64,000 bases of DNA, taken from the NCBI RefSeq assembly GCF_001274875.1, contig NZ_CP010899.1, positions 1,364,001-1,428,000 on the forward strand, in the 5' to 3' direction. Both the position numbers and the translations under genes were made by a program. The first letter of the stretch is position 1. Every line of letters starts with the position of its first letter. This stretch comes from Spiroplasma kunkelii CR2-3x. GTDB taxonomy: Bacteria > Bacillota_I > Bacilli_A > Mycoplasmatales > Mycoplasmataceae. The notes beneath the pieces were generated by a model, which saw only the letters and a program-made list of their open reading frames with translations, did not search any database and was not told the DNA's origin. Shown one piece after another: positions 35,562 through 46,904 of the stretch.

Positions 35562-36560
35562 CTACTTTCCACCGCGCATAGCTCAATAATCAAAGCCAAT
35601 TGTTTCATCATCTTTATCTTCTGTTTCAACAAAATCAAAAGGTGACATTAGATGGTAAGAATCGGCTGCTTCTTTTGTTGGTTCTTTAGTAAAGACACTA
35701 TCATTTTCATTTTTAATAATATATCGTTTGTTATAAGCATTAACTTCATGCGCAACCAATTGGTCTGTTGCATAATTGCCATACATCTGTTTAACATAAG
35801 TTTCAATTAAAAGTAGATTTAATCCAGCAATAAATTTAAACTGTAAAATTCCTTTAAAAATAGCTTGTACTAATATAAATATTTGTTTAAATTTAACATA
35901 TCCCACTAAATCAATATTATTAAAAATTACTACAATATTTTCTGTGATGTCATAAGCACGTAAAATTTCTTCAAATTCTCTTCTAATATACTCTAATGGA
36001 TCATCAAATTCTAACTCATTAACAATTACAATTGAATTAAAATCATTAACTTGTTCTAATGATTCACTTTGTTTTAAAGTTCGTGCAAATAATTTAACAC
36101 GATCTCATAAAACTTTTTTATCCTCTAAACTAACTTTGGGTAGTCCCTTAATAATTTTTTTAAGTAAAAATAAAAACGGTGAAGCATATAATTCAATACG
36201 TAATAAATCAATATTAACAAACGGCATTGAAAAAAAAGAAGTAGCAATTTCAGACATTGAATCACAATTTCCTTTATCCATAATTGCTAAGAAAAATTGC
36301 ATTTCGTTATTTTTTTCTTTAAAAATTTTCATTAAATCACGAATAATTTCAAAACTTGATAATGTAATTCCATCAATCTTAAGTTCATCAGTTTTAATAT
36401 TATGATTACTATTCTTTAGAAAGTCTCCTGTCAGTTTCCCATCTTCATTTTTACCTTGTAATAAATTTATATTTCGGCCATTACTTTTCATATTTATTGT
36501 ATTTGTTTCATAAGTATTTAATTTCATATTTTTCATTCTTTCGAATGGATTGATGTACAT
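35562..36560 (-). CDS. Hypothetical protein, 332 aa
   Basis: Start ATG 36558-36560 follows a strong AGGAGG. Two TGA codons (36102-36104 and 35583-35585) read as Trp; the stop is TAG 35562-35564. A hydrophobic stretch ITENIVVIFNNIDLVGYVKF near residue 205 resembles a Walker B strand of P-loop NTPases, and others near residues 100-135 look like buried helices. No Walker A was found. Probably in one operon with the 973-aa protein. Function unknown. Confidence 0.7.
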
Positions 36561-36595
36561 CGCGTAGTCCTCCTGCTTCGTTTATTTATATTAAA

Positions 36596-36601
36596 ATTAT
36601 A
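36596..36601 (-). promoter_or_regulatory. -10 element upstream of the 332-aa gene
   Basis: TATAAT on the minus strand, preceded by TG-A, about 40 bases upstream of the ATG at 36560. The -35 region is not clear. Confidence 0.45.
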
Positions 36602-36688
36602 TCATATTTCTAAAAAAAATATAAAAAAAATTGCATTATGAAATGTAATTTGGTATGATATTATTATTTTCTAAAATTAACCATTGTG

Positions 36689-37036
36689 TTATTTCTTTAA
36701 ATCCGCAAGTTTTTGTTCTAATTTTTTAATTTTTTCTTCCTTGTTTCCTAAGGATGGATTGCTACCATCATCATCTTTTTTTACGATAGTACCTCATTAT
36801 TTTTCTTGTCCCAATTTGAAGATTATCTTTATTCATAAAAAAGAAATGCCACATAAAGTAACCAATAACTTATACACATAAAAATAAGATTGTAATTAAG
36901 AAAGCAACAGTATATTTTTCTTGATTAATAATAAATAAAACAGTAAAAATACATGTTAACAAAATTAAGATACATAAAACAATAACATTAATAATTCAAT
37001 ATCATAATCATTGTTTTTCATTTATTTTTTTACCAT
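36689..37036 (-). pseudogene. Decayed membrane/coiled-coil protein gene
   Basis: AAGGAGG precedes ATG 37034-37036, but the A run after the start is one base short (seven instead of eight) and the frame closes at once. Restoring it gives hydrophobic sequence (VIVLCILILLTCIFTVLFII) until a TAA near 36860. A further shift near 36800 leads to a C-terminal stretch with SNPSLGNKEEKIKKLEQKL ending at 36689. At least three lesions are needed, so decay is more likely than sequencing error. Confidence 0.6.
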
Positions 37037-37047
37037 TTTTTGCCTCC

Positions 37048-37587
37048 TTATCTAATAAATTCTTTTGTTAAAGAATTAAAAATCTTTGAAGGACGATTAT
37101 CTAAATAACCAGCGTCAACAATAATATCAACATTAAATTTTTGAAGATCATTAAATTCTTTAGCATAATTTTGACCGCTAATATTTACACTTGTCCCATA
37201 AATTGGCCCAACCTTATTAATAATTTTTTTTAATCATTTTGATTTTGTAATTCTAATCCCAATTGTATTATCTTCTGTAATGTTATAAAGCTTATTAATA
37301 TCATCTTTTATGTTAGCTATTATAGTAATAGTTTCATTCTTTTTAAAGAGCTTTAAATCATCACGTGGCAAGTCAATAAAATTCTTCGCCATACGAACTG
37401 AACTAACAATAACTGATAAATACATTTTTTCTGATCGTCCTTTAACTTTAAAAATTCTCGCTTTTGCTACTGATGAACTAATAATACACGTCATACCATA
37501 AATAGTATCTGTTGGAACAATAATAACTTTTTCTGCTAAATAACCAGCAATAATCTCTTTGCGATCTTTTACAGTATATACTTTCAT
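37048..37587 (-). CDS. Sua5/YwlC/YrdC-type L-threonylcarbamoyladenylate synthase
   Basis: 179 residues. Catalyses the first step of t6A tRNA modification from threonine, bicarbonate and ATP. Visible: PTDTIYGMTC (near residue 25), IFKVKGRSEK substrate-binding K-x-R region, and SVNISG near residue 140. One TGA (37231-37233) reads as Trp. Short version without the extra Sua5 domain. It is the last intact gene before the decayed gene whose ribosome-binding site overlaps its end. Confidence 0.85.
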
Positions 37588-37606
37588 ATATAATTAGCCC
37601 CCTTTC

Positions 37607-39031
37607 TTATGAACCCTTTGAATTTGATTTAATTTGTTCATTGCTAATATGATTACTTTTAATTTTTGAAATATGTGAAAGAGCAATAATTGATAAAACA
37701 GTAATGAAAGCAGATAATAGAATACCACTTGCTAATAATTCATTTCCTTGTAATCAAAAGTAATCTAAATGTGTTGTTTTAAAAAGTGGCTCCATTACTG
37801 TTTCTTTAAAATTATCACTTTGACTATTTCAATAATCAACTGCTTTTGTTAATTCATATTGAGAAACCAGAAACATTACTAGTGAAGTCCCAGTTACAAT
37901 TAAAAAACTAACATAAAAACTAATAAAACCTTTTTTAGTTAAATTTGGTTTTTTCAACATTACAAAAGTAAATGCAAATAACATTGAAATAATTAAAGCA
38001 GAAGAAACAATTGATACAACACTAATAAAAATTCCTGATCCGGGCATATTCATTGTCATCTCAAAATAATCAATATTTGGTTTATCTAAAATACTAATTG
38101 TATTCGGTATAATAGCATTAATTGTTAATTGTGGATAAAAGTAAGAAAATAAAAAAAACCGGTTTGCATCAGTAAAACTACTGCCAATAATAATTGTATA
38201 AACAAATTGGGGAATAAAAACCATACTTGAAAAAAAAACGACTCATAGTGAAATATTAAATTCATTTGGAATTAAATATAGACTAATAAACTTTTTAAGA
38301 CGACTTTGATTAAATGTATCTTTTAAAACAAATAATTCTTCTTTTTTAGTTGGATTAATATTATCATTTAATAATCATTCTAATTTAAAACTAACTTTCA
38401 ACATAATAAAAATAATAAAAATCATTTGTAATCCTGTAATTCATCAAATAGCATTAAAACCAATTCATGTTAATGGATATTTATTGTTTGTACAAGGACC
38501 TGTTGCTAAATTAATTAATGCTTTAACAATTGCATCTCGATTTGAAATATCTTTATGAATCATATCTTGAATATTTTTAACAAACTCGGGACCAGTATAA
38601 CCACCTCTTAAAGAACGACATCACTCTGTAAATAAATCATAATAATATTCTGCAAGTGAAAATAATAAACAAGCACTAAATAAAAAAGAGATAATAAAAA
38701 CTGTTCCAATTAATAACATTCTATTATTAAAATTAACTGTTCGTTTCTGATGATGAATGTAAAAAACAATACTAATAATGGCACCCGCTAATGTTCCTAA
38801 TGCAATATATGGCAAACCAAAGATTAAAAACTCATTTGGTAGATTAGGTGTTGTAAATGTTGTTAACACATCCTTAGGTACTGTTGCAATAAAATTAAAG
38901 TATTTTTTTAAAAGTTGATCACTATGTGATACATATATAAAAGTAAAATATGGAACCATAATAAATAAAACTAATAAAAAAGCAATACTAATAATGCGAG
39001 TTCTTTTAATATTTTTAAGTTTATCTTCCAT
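37607..39031 (-). CDS. Multi-pass membrane protein, 474 aa
   Basis: About nine hydrophobic segments with short charged loops; several Trp encoded by TGA. The start is taken at ATG 39029-39031; a GTG at 39038-39040 in frame is possible. A loop near residue 180-220 contains FVLKDTFNQSRLKKF. I do not recognise the family; a transporter or flippase-like role would be guesswork. Sits between prmC and the Sua5-type gene on the same strand. Confidence 0.65.
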
Positions 39032-39066
39032 ATCCTGCACCCCACACTTAAGTTCCTTTTATTTTA

Positions 39067-39927
39067 CTACAAAATATTAATAAATAACATTCGTCATTTT
39101 TTATTTATATCTTTTTGAAAATAATATTTTTGATTTGGAAAATATTCTTTTACTAATTTTTCTAAATATTTTTTTTGGTCATAACCATGTTCAAAACATA
39201 AAATGCCATTTTTTTTAACAACCTTTTGTCAATTTTGAAAAATTTCTCGATAAAAATATAGGCCATCAATATCACCAAACAAAGCAACATGTGGTTCATA
39301 ATTTTTAACACGATTACTAATATTTTGATTCTTTAAAATATAAGGTGGATTACAAACTAACAGATCAACTTTAATCTTATTTTTAATAAATGGTTCTAGC
39401 ATATTACCTTCCAATAATTTAACATTTTTGCAATTTAACTGCTTAATATTTCTTTTTGCTACTTTTAATGCTTCAGTAGAAATATCACTAGCATAAATTA
39501 TTAAACTTGGATTTTCTAAGCCTAAACTAATTGCAATTGCTCCGCTCCCAGTTCCAATATCAATTAAAGTTAATGGTTCATCACCATTATTAAGCAATAT
39601 TTCATTAATTATAATATTAATATTATCAACTAATTCTTCTGTTTCATAGCGAGGAATTAAAACATTATAATCAACATAAAAATCATATCCATAAAAATTT
39701 TGTAAATTAGTAATATGTTGGATTGGTTTTCCATTACGATATGCTATTAACTGTTGCCAATAATCATCAATCTTAAAATTAATTTTATCATTTTGAATTG
39801 CATATAATTTTGCTAATGAAGTTTTCAAAAAAAATGCTATTAAAATTTTAATATCGGCAAGATAATTAGCATTATTCGAGTCTTTCAAATAATCTTCTGA
39901 CTTTTGAATTAATTCATTAACTGTCAT
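39067..39927 (-). CDS. prmC: Peptide chain release factor glutamine methyltransferase
   Basis: 286 residues. Methylates the GGQ glutamine of release factors using S-adenosylmethionine. The N-terminal helical domain is followed by motif I LIDIGTGSGAIAISL (near 120) and the catalytic NPPY in VDLLVCNPPYIL (near 193). The start codon overlaps the stop of prfA, whose product is its substrate. One TGA near the C-terminus (39227-39229) is Trp. Confidence 0.93.
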
Positions 39928-41003
39928 TAGTTTCCTTCCATTTTCAATCTTTGTTCTTCATTAATTAATGCTACTACAATTTCATCTAAATTACCTTCCA
40001 TAATTTGGTCTAATTTTTGTAGTGTTAAATTAATACGATGATCAGTAACCCGATTTTGAGGATAATTATATGTTCGAATTTTTTCACTCCGGTCGCCTGT
40101 TCCTACTGCATTTTTTCTTAATGTTCCACGCTCTTCATTAATTTTACGTTGCTTTTCTTCATATAATTTACTTCGTAAATGTTGCATTGCTAATGCCTTA
40201 TTATCATGTTGACTACGACCATCTTGGGAAGTTACAACAACTCCTGTTTGTAGATGAGTAATTCGAACAGCTGAATCAGTTGTATTAACATGTTGTCCCC
40301 CTGCTCCTGAAGCACGGTAAGTATCAATTTTTAAATCAGCAGTTTTAATTTCAAAATCAACTTCTTCAATTTCTGGTAAAACAGCAACGGTTGCTGTTGA
40401 TGTATGTACTCGCCCTTTACTTTCTGTTTTTGGAATTCGTTGAACACGATGTGCTCCTGATTCAAATTTCATTTTTGAATAAACACGATCTCCTTTAACC
40501 ATAAAGGAAATTGTAGAAAAGCCACCTGCTTCTGATTCATTTGCTTCAATTAATTCTACTTTTCAATGTTGTTGTTCTGCGTATTTTATATACATTCGAT
40601 ATAAATCACCAGCAAAAATGTTTCCTTCATCACCACCTGCTGCTCCACGAATTTCAAAAATAACATTCTTATCATCATTAGGATCTTTTGGCAATAACAT
40701 TACTTTTAACTCTGTTGTAAGTTGTTCTTTTCTTATTTCTGAGATTTTTAATTCTTCTTTTGCTAATTCAATTAACTCATAATCCTTTTCTGTCTCTAAA
40801 ATTAATTTTGCTTCATTAATATTATTTAAAACATTTTTATAATTTAAGTATAAAGCAACAGTTTCCTCTAATTGTGCTTCTTCTTTTGCTAAACTAGTTA
40901 ACTTTTTTACATAATTAACTATTTCTGGTTTTGTTAATTCTTCATTAATTAAATTTCACCGCTTTAACATCGTTTCTAATTGTTCAATTGTTTTTTGATT
41001 CAT
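39927..41003 (-). CDS. prfA: Peptide chain release factor 1
   Basis: 358 residues, normal length. Recognises UAA and UAG, and hydrolyses peptidyl-tRNA with the GGQ motif ([11 protein letters not shown] near residue 230). The start was set upstream at ATG 41001-41003 ([15 protein letters not shown]) with an AGAGGTG site. With UGA reassigned to Trp, this is the only release factor that should be needed. Overlaps prmC by 3 bases. Confidence 0.95.
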
Positions 41004-41111
41004 TTGCTTCACCTCTTTTTTTAGACACTTAACAATTATAATATATTTTAAATAATAATGGTTAACTTAATTCATTATAATAAAAAAATCATAATAATTA
41101 ATGACTTTTTA

Positions 41112-41415
41112 CTAATTTAAAATTAATGTTTGAAATTTGGGTAAATTTTTTAATTGTTCAACTAAAGTTAAACGATATTCGCAACTTTCAAATGTTTTTT
41201 TAATGGAATGTTTATGAATAATTTTTGGCTAATTTAAAAAACATTACCATTAACAATCACATTGTCATTTTCATTAATTAATAAGTCTTCTAAAATTATT
41301 ATTATGGAATTAATTGGCAAATTTTCAACAAAATAATCTTTAATTTTTTTATATTTTTGGGCTTACTATTTACAATAAAATAAACTTCAACATTTAATCC
41401 ACTTTTTGTTAACAT
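41112..41415 (-). pseudogene. Decayed small gene upstream of prfA
   Basis: AGGAGGAAAAA precedes ATG 41413-41415, opening MLTKSGLNVEVYFIVNSKPK. The frame then ends; continuing in another frame gives a plausible run DYFVENLPINSIIIILEDLL and NENDNVIVNG, and after another stop ESCEYRLTLVEQLKNLPKF to TAG 41112-41114. The good ribosome-binding site and continuous coding character suggest a recently inactivated gene of about 100 codons. Product unknown. Confidence 0.5.
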
Positions 41416-41432
41416 TTTTTCCTCCTACATTA

Positions 41433-42017
41433 TTAATATGTTACTTCATGACAATGACGACAGCGAGCTTCATATTTATCCTTTTCACCAATTAAAACAA
41501 TTTGATCATAATAATTAGCTGGTTTCCCGTTAATTAAACGTTGGGTTCTATTTGCTAAATTTCCACATTTAACACAAATTGCATGCAATTTCTTAACCTC
41601 TTCTGCTCGTGTCATTAATTGTTCAACATTAATAAAAGCTTCACCTCGAAAATCTTTATCTAAACCATTAACAATAACAATAATTCCTTTATCTGCTAAA
41701 GAATCAGCAAGTTTAACAATATTATTATCAAAAAATTGGACTTCATCAATCCCAACAACATTTGTTGTTGGTTTAAGGTTTGTTAATAAATCTTCAGAAT
41801 TTTTAACTGATATTGCTTCAACTGCTTTTTTGCTATGACTAACAACTTGGTTTTCACTATAACGATTATCAATTGTTGGTTTAAAAACTTGAATTTCAAA
41901 TTTAGCATAACCTAGGCGAACTAGACGGCGAATAAACTCTTCGGTTTTTCCAGCAAACATACAACCAGTGATAACTTCTATTCAGCCTATTTGAGCTTTA
42001 CTATTTAAAAAATACAT
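41433..42017 (-). CDS. tdk: Thymidine kinase
   Basis: 194 residues. Phosphorylates thymidine. The P-loop TGCMFAGKTEEFIRR is near residue 17, catalytic-region DEVQFFD near 85, and the zinc-binding pairs CVKC and CRHC near the C-terminus. The start at 42015-42017 (MYFLNSKAQIGWIEVITGCM) is required to include the P-loop glycine-rich strand; GGGAGG precedes it. Fits salvage of nucleosides imported by the BMP transporter. Confidence 0.94.
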
Positions 42018-42019
42018 TC

Positions 42020-42982
42020 TTAACCTCCCATATATTTAATGTTATTTTTAATTACAAAACTTAAGTCTTTTAAAACTTGTTTTAAATCTTCTCACTGATA
42101 AATTTTTGCACCGCTTGCTAACTGATGACCACCACCACAGTACTTTTCTGCTACTTTATTAATAATATAAGTATTACTACGAATGCTAAGGTTTATATAA
42201 CCCTCTGCTTTATTTTCAATTACTAACATTCAAATTTTAAATTCTTTAATATTACTCATAATATTAACCCATGGTTTAACAGTCTCATAACTCATATTAT
42301 GTTCTTTTAACATTTCATCAGTTATCTTAACATAACTAATTTCTTTATCATAAATAACTACTTTCGATAACAAATAATTTTTAAAGCGTAGATTAACTCA
42401 TGATTCTTCATATAAATTTTGATAAATTGATTGCAAATCAAAACCTGTCGCAACTAATTGCCCTGCTAACATAAAAGTATTGTAACAAGTTTTATTATAC
42501 ATAAAACGATTTGAATCTGTTACAATTCCAGTAAAAATTAATTTGGCTGCCTCTGGTGTTACTATTAATTTTGATGTTAAAACTAACTCAGCAATCATTT
42601 CTGAAACTGCAATTTTAGTTTCATCAATTCATTGTATATCACCAAATGGCGTAACATTAGGATGATGATCAATTTTAATAACTTCTTTTGCTTTATGCCA
42701 ATATTTACTATCAATTCGTTCAGTGTTAGCTGTATCAGTAACAATTACTAATGCATCTTTATAATTTTCTGCTTGAAGAAGATCGGGTGTTGCTAAGAAG
42801 GATAAAAAATCATTTGGTGCACCATCAACTAATACCATCTTATTTGGAAAATTATCTTTAATGAATTGTGCTAATCCAAATGCTGAACCATATGCATCAC
42901 CATCTGGTGAAATATGACGTAAACAAATAATTGTCTTATAATCTTTAATTTTTTGTAAAATAATTCCTTTTAAATCTTGCAT
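42020..42982 (-). CDS. DHH/DHHA1 phosphoesterase (NrnA-like oligoribonuclease / pAp phosphatase)
   Basis: 320 residues. The DHH-type metal-binding motifs are visible: ISPDGDAYGSA near residue 30, VTDTANTERID near 90, KIDHHPNV near 110 and GIVTDSNRF near 160. The C-terminal DHHA1 substrate-binding motif is KYCGGGHQLASGA near residue 290. Such proteins degrade short RNA oligomers and 3'-phosphoadenosine phosphate. Start ATG 42980-42982 follows GCGAGGA. The stop lies inside the tdk ribosome-binding region. Confidence 0.88.
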
Positions 42983-42995
42983 TTGTTTTCCTCGC

Positions 42996-44921
42996 TTATA
43001 TGTTAGCAACTAAATTATTGTTAACTTTATCATAAACTAATAATGCATTCTTTTCAAAATATATTGTTGTTGTTTTTTTAAAATTTAGTTCTTTTTCTGA
43101 CACTAAAATTTTAAAAATAACTTCATCATTAACTTCAAAAAAGCAAACAATTGATTTAAAGACTTTTTTAATTGACTTAACATGTCCTTTATATAATAAA
43201 TGTAAATCTTTGTTAAATTCCTTTGTTTTTTGGAATGAGATTAAGTTTGGATTAATTGCTAAATAATATTCTTTTTGATCAATTAATTTAGTTCCTTTAG
43301 GTAATTTAATCTTATTTTTTTCATTTTCTAAAACATTTTCTGCTATAGAATATTTCATACTAAAAACATTTTCTGAACTATTATACATTATTTGATATAA
43401 ATTAATTGTATTAGGTAAAAATTCAGCATTATTTTTTGACATCAATTTGTAATTATTATCCTTATCAAAAAATAATAATTGTGTAACATAATTTTTAATA
43501 TTCTCAATGTTCTTTGTTAAAACTAAAAAAGTTAACTGTGGATTATAGTTTTTTAAACTAAGTAAAATTTCATTTAATTCATTTGCTTCATTATGAGTTA
43601 AATTGTCAAAAGTATTATGTAAAATAATTAATTCTTTCTTACTTAAAATGGCATTAATCAATCTAATTTTAGTATGATCAAAACTACTTAAATTTTTAGT
43701 AAGTTTAAATCAATTCATTTTAATATTTAAATTACTCATTAATTTTTTAACTTCTTCAAAAGCTTGATTATAAACTGTTATAACTTTTTCATTTGCTTCT
43801 TCAATAGCAAGTGAATTATCTTTTTCACGAGTTTCTAATGTATTATTTAATAATTCCAAATGATATTTATGAAAATATTCTAAAACTTTTCCCTTAATAA
43901 TTGTTGCTTCATCTGGTAATAAATTTGCAATTAATTGTTCTTGTTTTTGATTATAGTTAAATCATTGATCTTCTGATAATTTTGTTCAAGTAATTATATT
44001 TGAGGAATTACTTTTATTTAAAATTCCTTTAATAACATTCTTATGTTTAGTATCTTTTAAAACCATTTTTATAACATTAATACGATATTTTTTTAATGCT
44101 TTTCGTGCTTTAATTAAAAGATAACGTTCATATGTAATTTCAGTCTGCAATATTTTTAAATACTTTTCACAAACTAATTTTGCCCCAATAAAACCAAAAC
44201 TTTTATCTTTAAGTTTTCTTTTTTTAGCAATTTCATAACAATCACACAAATAATCTAAGTCAGAAATATAATAAATTTTATCTCATAAAGCTTGTAAAAA
44301 TGCAAGATAACCTTCATATACACAAATTTCTTCTCTTTTGTAAGTATAAGTATGTAAACTCTGAATAAAAATTGAATCTTTATCATCATCTAAAATTTTA
44401 CTAATTTCTTTTTTATGGAATTCACTAATTTGAGTTAAATAAGTCTCAATTCATTCTTCTTTAATATGAATTGAATTATTAAAATATTCATTAATGATTT
44501 TATCTATTTTTAATATTAAATCTTGTTTATTTAAATCATTACAAATAAAAACTAAATTTTTATAAAAATATTTATTTTTATTATATTTTAATAAACTATC
44601 ATGTAAAAATTTTGGTGTTTTTAAAATATGATAAGCCAAACGTAGTTTTGTTGGTAAAAAAGCTAATCTTAATGGGCCGGGTGATACATAACCAATTCTA
44701 CGTTCTTTTGATAATAAAGTTGTGATATTTCTATTGTTTAAATAAATTTTTCCATTACGTGGTTTTTTCTTTCCCAATAACAATTTTAAAAAATATAATT
44801 GTGAAAACTTATTCTCAAAATGAGTTCCCAAAATTTCTTGACTATCAACACCAAAATTTAAATCACTAAAAATAATTTTTTTATATCGTTTATACTTTAA
44901 ATTATTAATTTTCAATCCCAT
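42996..44921 (-). CDS. Catalytically degenerate ABC ATPase-like protein (PotA-like) with large insertion
   Basis: 641 residues, one frame with TGA as Trp. The N-terminus has the ABC fold pattern: LKINNLKYKRYKKIIFSDLN, then GTHFENKFSQ exactly where the Walker A GxxGxGKST should be, and ERRIGYVSPGPLRLAFLPTK as the Q-loop region. About 300 residues of helical insertion follow. Then SKKELIILHNTFDNL sits in the place of Walker B/D-loop (normally LLLLDEP..ALD). The C-terminus resembles a TOBE domain. Both catalytic lysine and aspartate-glutamate are absent, so ATP hydrolysis is unlikely. Neighbours offer no permease. Confidence 0.65.
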
Positions 44922-45060
44922 TAAAATACCACGCTCCCAATTAATTTTATTATACCCAAATAAAAATAATAAAAAATAGTTATTGTTAAGTTAAACTTAT
45001 ATTTCCGCTAATTTTTAAAAAATTATGTTTCTAATTTAATAAAATTACATTACAAAATAT

Positions 45061-45095
45061 CAAAAAAACCTTTATCTTTTTAAGATAAAGGTTTA
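45061..45095 (-). terminator. Terminator of rpmE
   Basis: AAACCTTTATC (45066-45076) pairs with GATAAAGGTTT (45084-45094); on the minus strand a T run follows. Located 5 bases after the rpmE stop. Confidence 0.9.
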
Positions 45096-45099
45096 CCAA

Positions 45100-45405
45100 T
45101 TATTCTGCTTTTTGTTCATCAGATTTTGGTTTCGCTGTTTTTTTGTTAAGTTCTTTTTGTGCTTTTGATGCTTTTTCTGTTTGTTTTGCTAACTCTTCTT
45201 TTTTATTAAATTTAGATTTAAATCGTTCAACACGTCCAGCTGCATTAGAAAACTGTTGACTTCCCGTATAGAAGGGATGGCATGAAGAACAAGTATCAAC
45301 TTTTAATTCTTCTCCTTTAGTAGAACCACTTATGTACTCATTTCCACAAGTTGTACACATAATTTTAGTATCAAAATATTTTGGATGGATTCCTTCTCTT
45401 GCCAT
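45100..45405 (-). CDS. rpmE: 50S ribosomal protein L31 with Lys-rich tail
   Basis: 101 residues from ATG 45403-45405 (MAREGIHPKYFDTKIMCTTC). Four Cys (C-T-T-C and C-S-S-C) form the zinc-binding type. The HPFYTGSQQF motif is diagnostic. Beyond the usual 70 residues there is a roughly 30-residue Lys/Ala/Glu tail, unusual but seen in mollicutes. The start was chosen for the AGGTGAG site; an upstream ATG at 45450 has none. Confidence 0.94.
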   Translation of the reverse strand: MAREGIHPKYFDTKIMCTTCGNEYISGSTKGEELKVDTCSSCHPFYTGSQQFSNAAGRVERFKSKFNKKEELAKQTEKASKAQKELNKKTAKPKSDEQKAE

Positions 45406-45488
45406 ATAACTCACCTCACTTTTAATAATATGACTGCATATTATTTTCACGTAAATAATGATAACACATATTTAAACAAAAAGAAAGA

Positions 45489-46133
45489 TTATTTAATAAT
45501 CTTTGCAAATTCATTAAAATCAATTCTAACACGTGGCATTGTTGCTTTATCATCATCTTCATCATAGTATCCTAACGCTAAAGCTAAGACTGTATGATAT
45601 TTTCCTTGATCAAGCGTACAATGTTTTGCTAATAACTCATCACATTTTTTTGCATCAAAACCACCCATAATAGTAGTTCCTATTCTTAAATCAGCAGCTT
45701 GAATTGTAATAAAACTAGTTACAATATGAGCTTGTTCTGAAACAAATGCAGAAAGATGTTCTTTTTGTTGCAAAAAAGTTTGATATTTTTTAATTGCATT
45801 TTCTAAATCATATGCTTGATTGATAACTCGTTCTAAGCGTTTTGTTAAAAATTCAGTTGAAACTAAATAAGATGGATTAGTACCCGTAATAAGCATTATA
45901 CAACTAGCATTTTTGACTTTTTCTTGATTTCAGCCAAACATTGCTTCATCAGCAAATTTCTTTTTTAATTCTTTATTTGTAATACTAACAACATTAGTTA
46001 CTTCAATTCCTAATGAACAAGGTGCTAAGCGCCCTGCTTCAAGTATTACTGTTAAATCTTCTTGATTAATTATTTTTTCACTATTATATTTTTTAATAGT
46101 TTTTCGTCAATTAATTGCATTTTTTACTGTCAT
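45489..46133 (-). CDS. Nitroreductase family protein
   Basis: 214 residues. The N-terminus (AINWRKTIKKYNSEKIINQE, then EAGRLAPCSLGIEVTNVV) matches the FMN-binding R-x-x-x-R-x-F and A-P-S-S-x-N-x-Q type regions, with Cys-Ser in place of the usual pair. The C-terminal half has MGGFDAKKCDELL and ALALGYYDEDDD. Such enzymes use NAD(P)H to reduce quinones or nitro compounds. TGA at one site reads as Trp. AAAGGAG precedes ATG 46131-46133. Confidence 0.85.
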
Positions 46134-46161
46134 TTAATATTATTATCTCCTTTAATTTTTA

Positions 46162-46852
46162 TTACTCATTAATTTTTGTCAAAGCAACGTTTAATACATC
46201 AACACTTTTTGCAAAAGGAGGTGAATATGGTAGATCTAAAAACTCAATTTTACCAATTTTAGTTTTTGTTCAAATAATTGGGATTAAAGGATTGATTCTT
46301 AAACTAGCTTTATTATAACCAAAAATTTGTGCACCAACAATAATTTTAGCTTTTTGGTCATAAATAATTTTAATTGTTACTGGCTTCGTATCAGCAACAT
46401 AGTGTGTATGATCTGTTCCATTTACAACGACCTCTTTCACATTAAAAACATTCAAAATTGCTTGTTCTTTTGTATATCCTGTTCGAACAATTTCACTTTC
46501 GAAAACCTGCATAATACTTATTCCAATTCCACCAGGAAAATGATCTTTCTTTCCTGCTAAAATATTACCTAGAAACTTACCATTTTTGGCTGCAATTGTT
46601 GCTAAGGACATATAATTTAATTTATTATAAATAATATTTTTTGTCATCACACAATCACCCATAGCATAAACATCTTTAATATTTGTTTCAAATTGGTTAT
46701 TCACTAAAATTGCCCCAAATTCATTCATTTTTAAATCTGTTGTTTTTAAAAAATTAGTTACCAAAGTAACCCCAATTGCAACTAATACTAAATCTGTTAC
46801 AATTTTTTCTTCCGATGATAATGACCGCGTAAAATATTCGGTTGGTATAAAA
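46162..46852 (-). pseudogene. 5'-truncated NADH oxidase / CoA-disulfide reductase-like flavoprotein
   Basis: About 230 C-terminal residues remain. They include the FAD-binding VYAMGDCVM motif and the dimerisation domain of the pyridine nucleotide-disulfide oxidoreductase class (KPVTIKIIYDQKAKIIVGAQ). The N-terminal FAD and NAD domains, including the active-site Cys, are missing; coding sequence stops being recognisable near 46852, where the conjugative element begins. Probably truncated by that insertion or a linked deletion. Confidence 0.8.
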
Positions 46853-46867
46853 TTTCCAAAAAATAAG

Positions 46868-46898
46868 AAAAAGATAGATATAAAATTCTATCTTTTTT
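46868..46898. terminator. Bidirectional terminator at the junction of chromosome and conjugative element
   Basis: AAAAAGATAGA-loop-TCTATCTTTTTT, perfect 11-base arms. It has no gene immediately upstream on either strand, so it may insulate the element. Confidence 0.7.
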
Positions 46899-46904
46899 AA
46901 TTAG

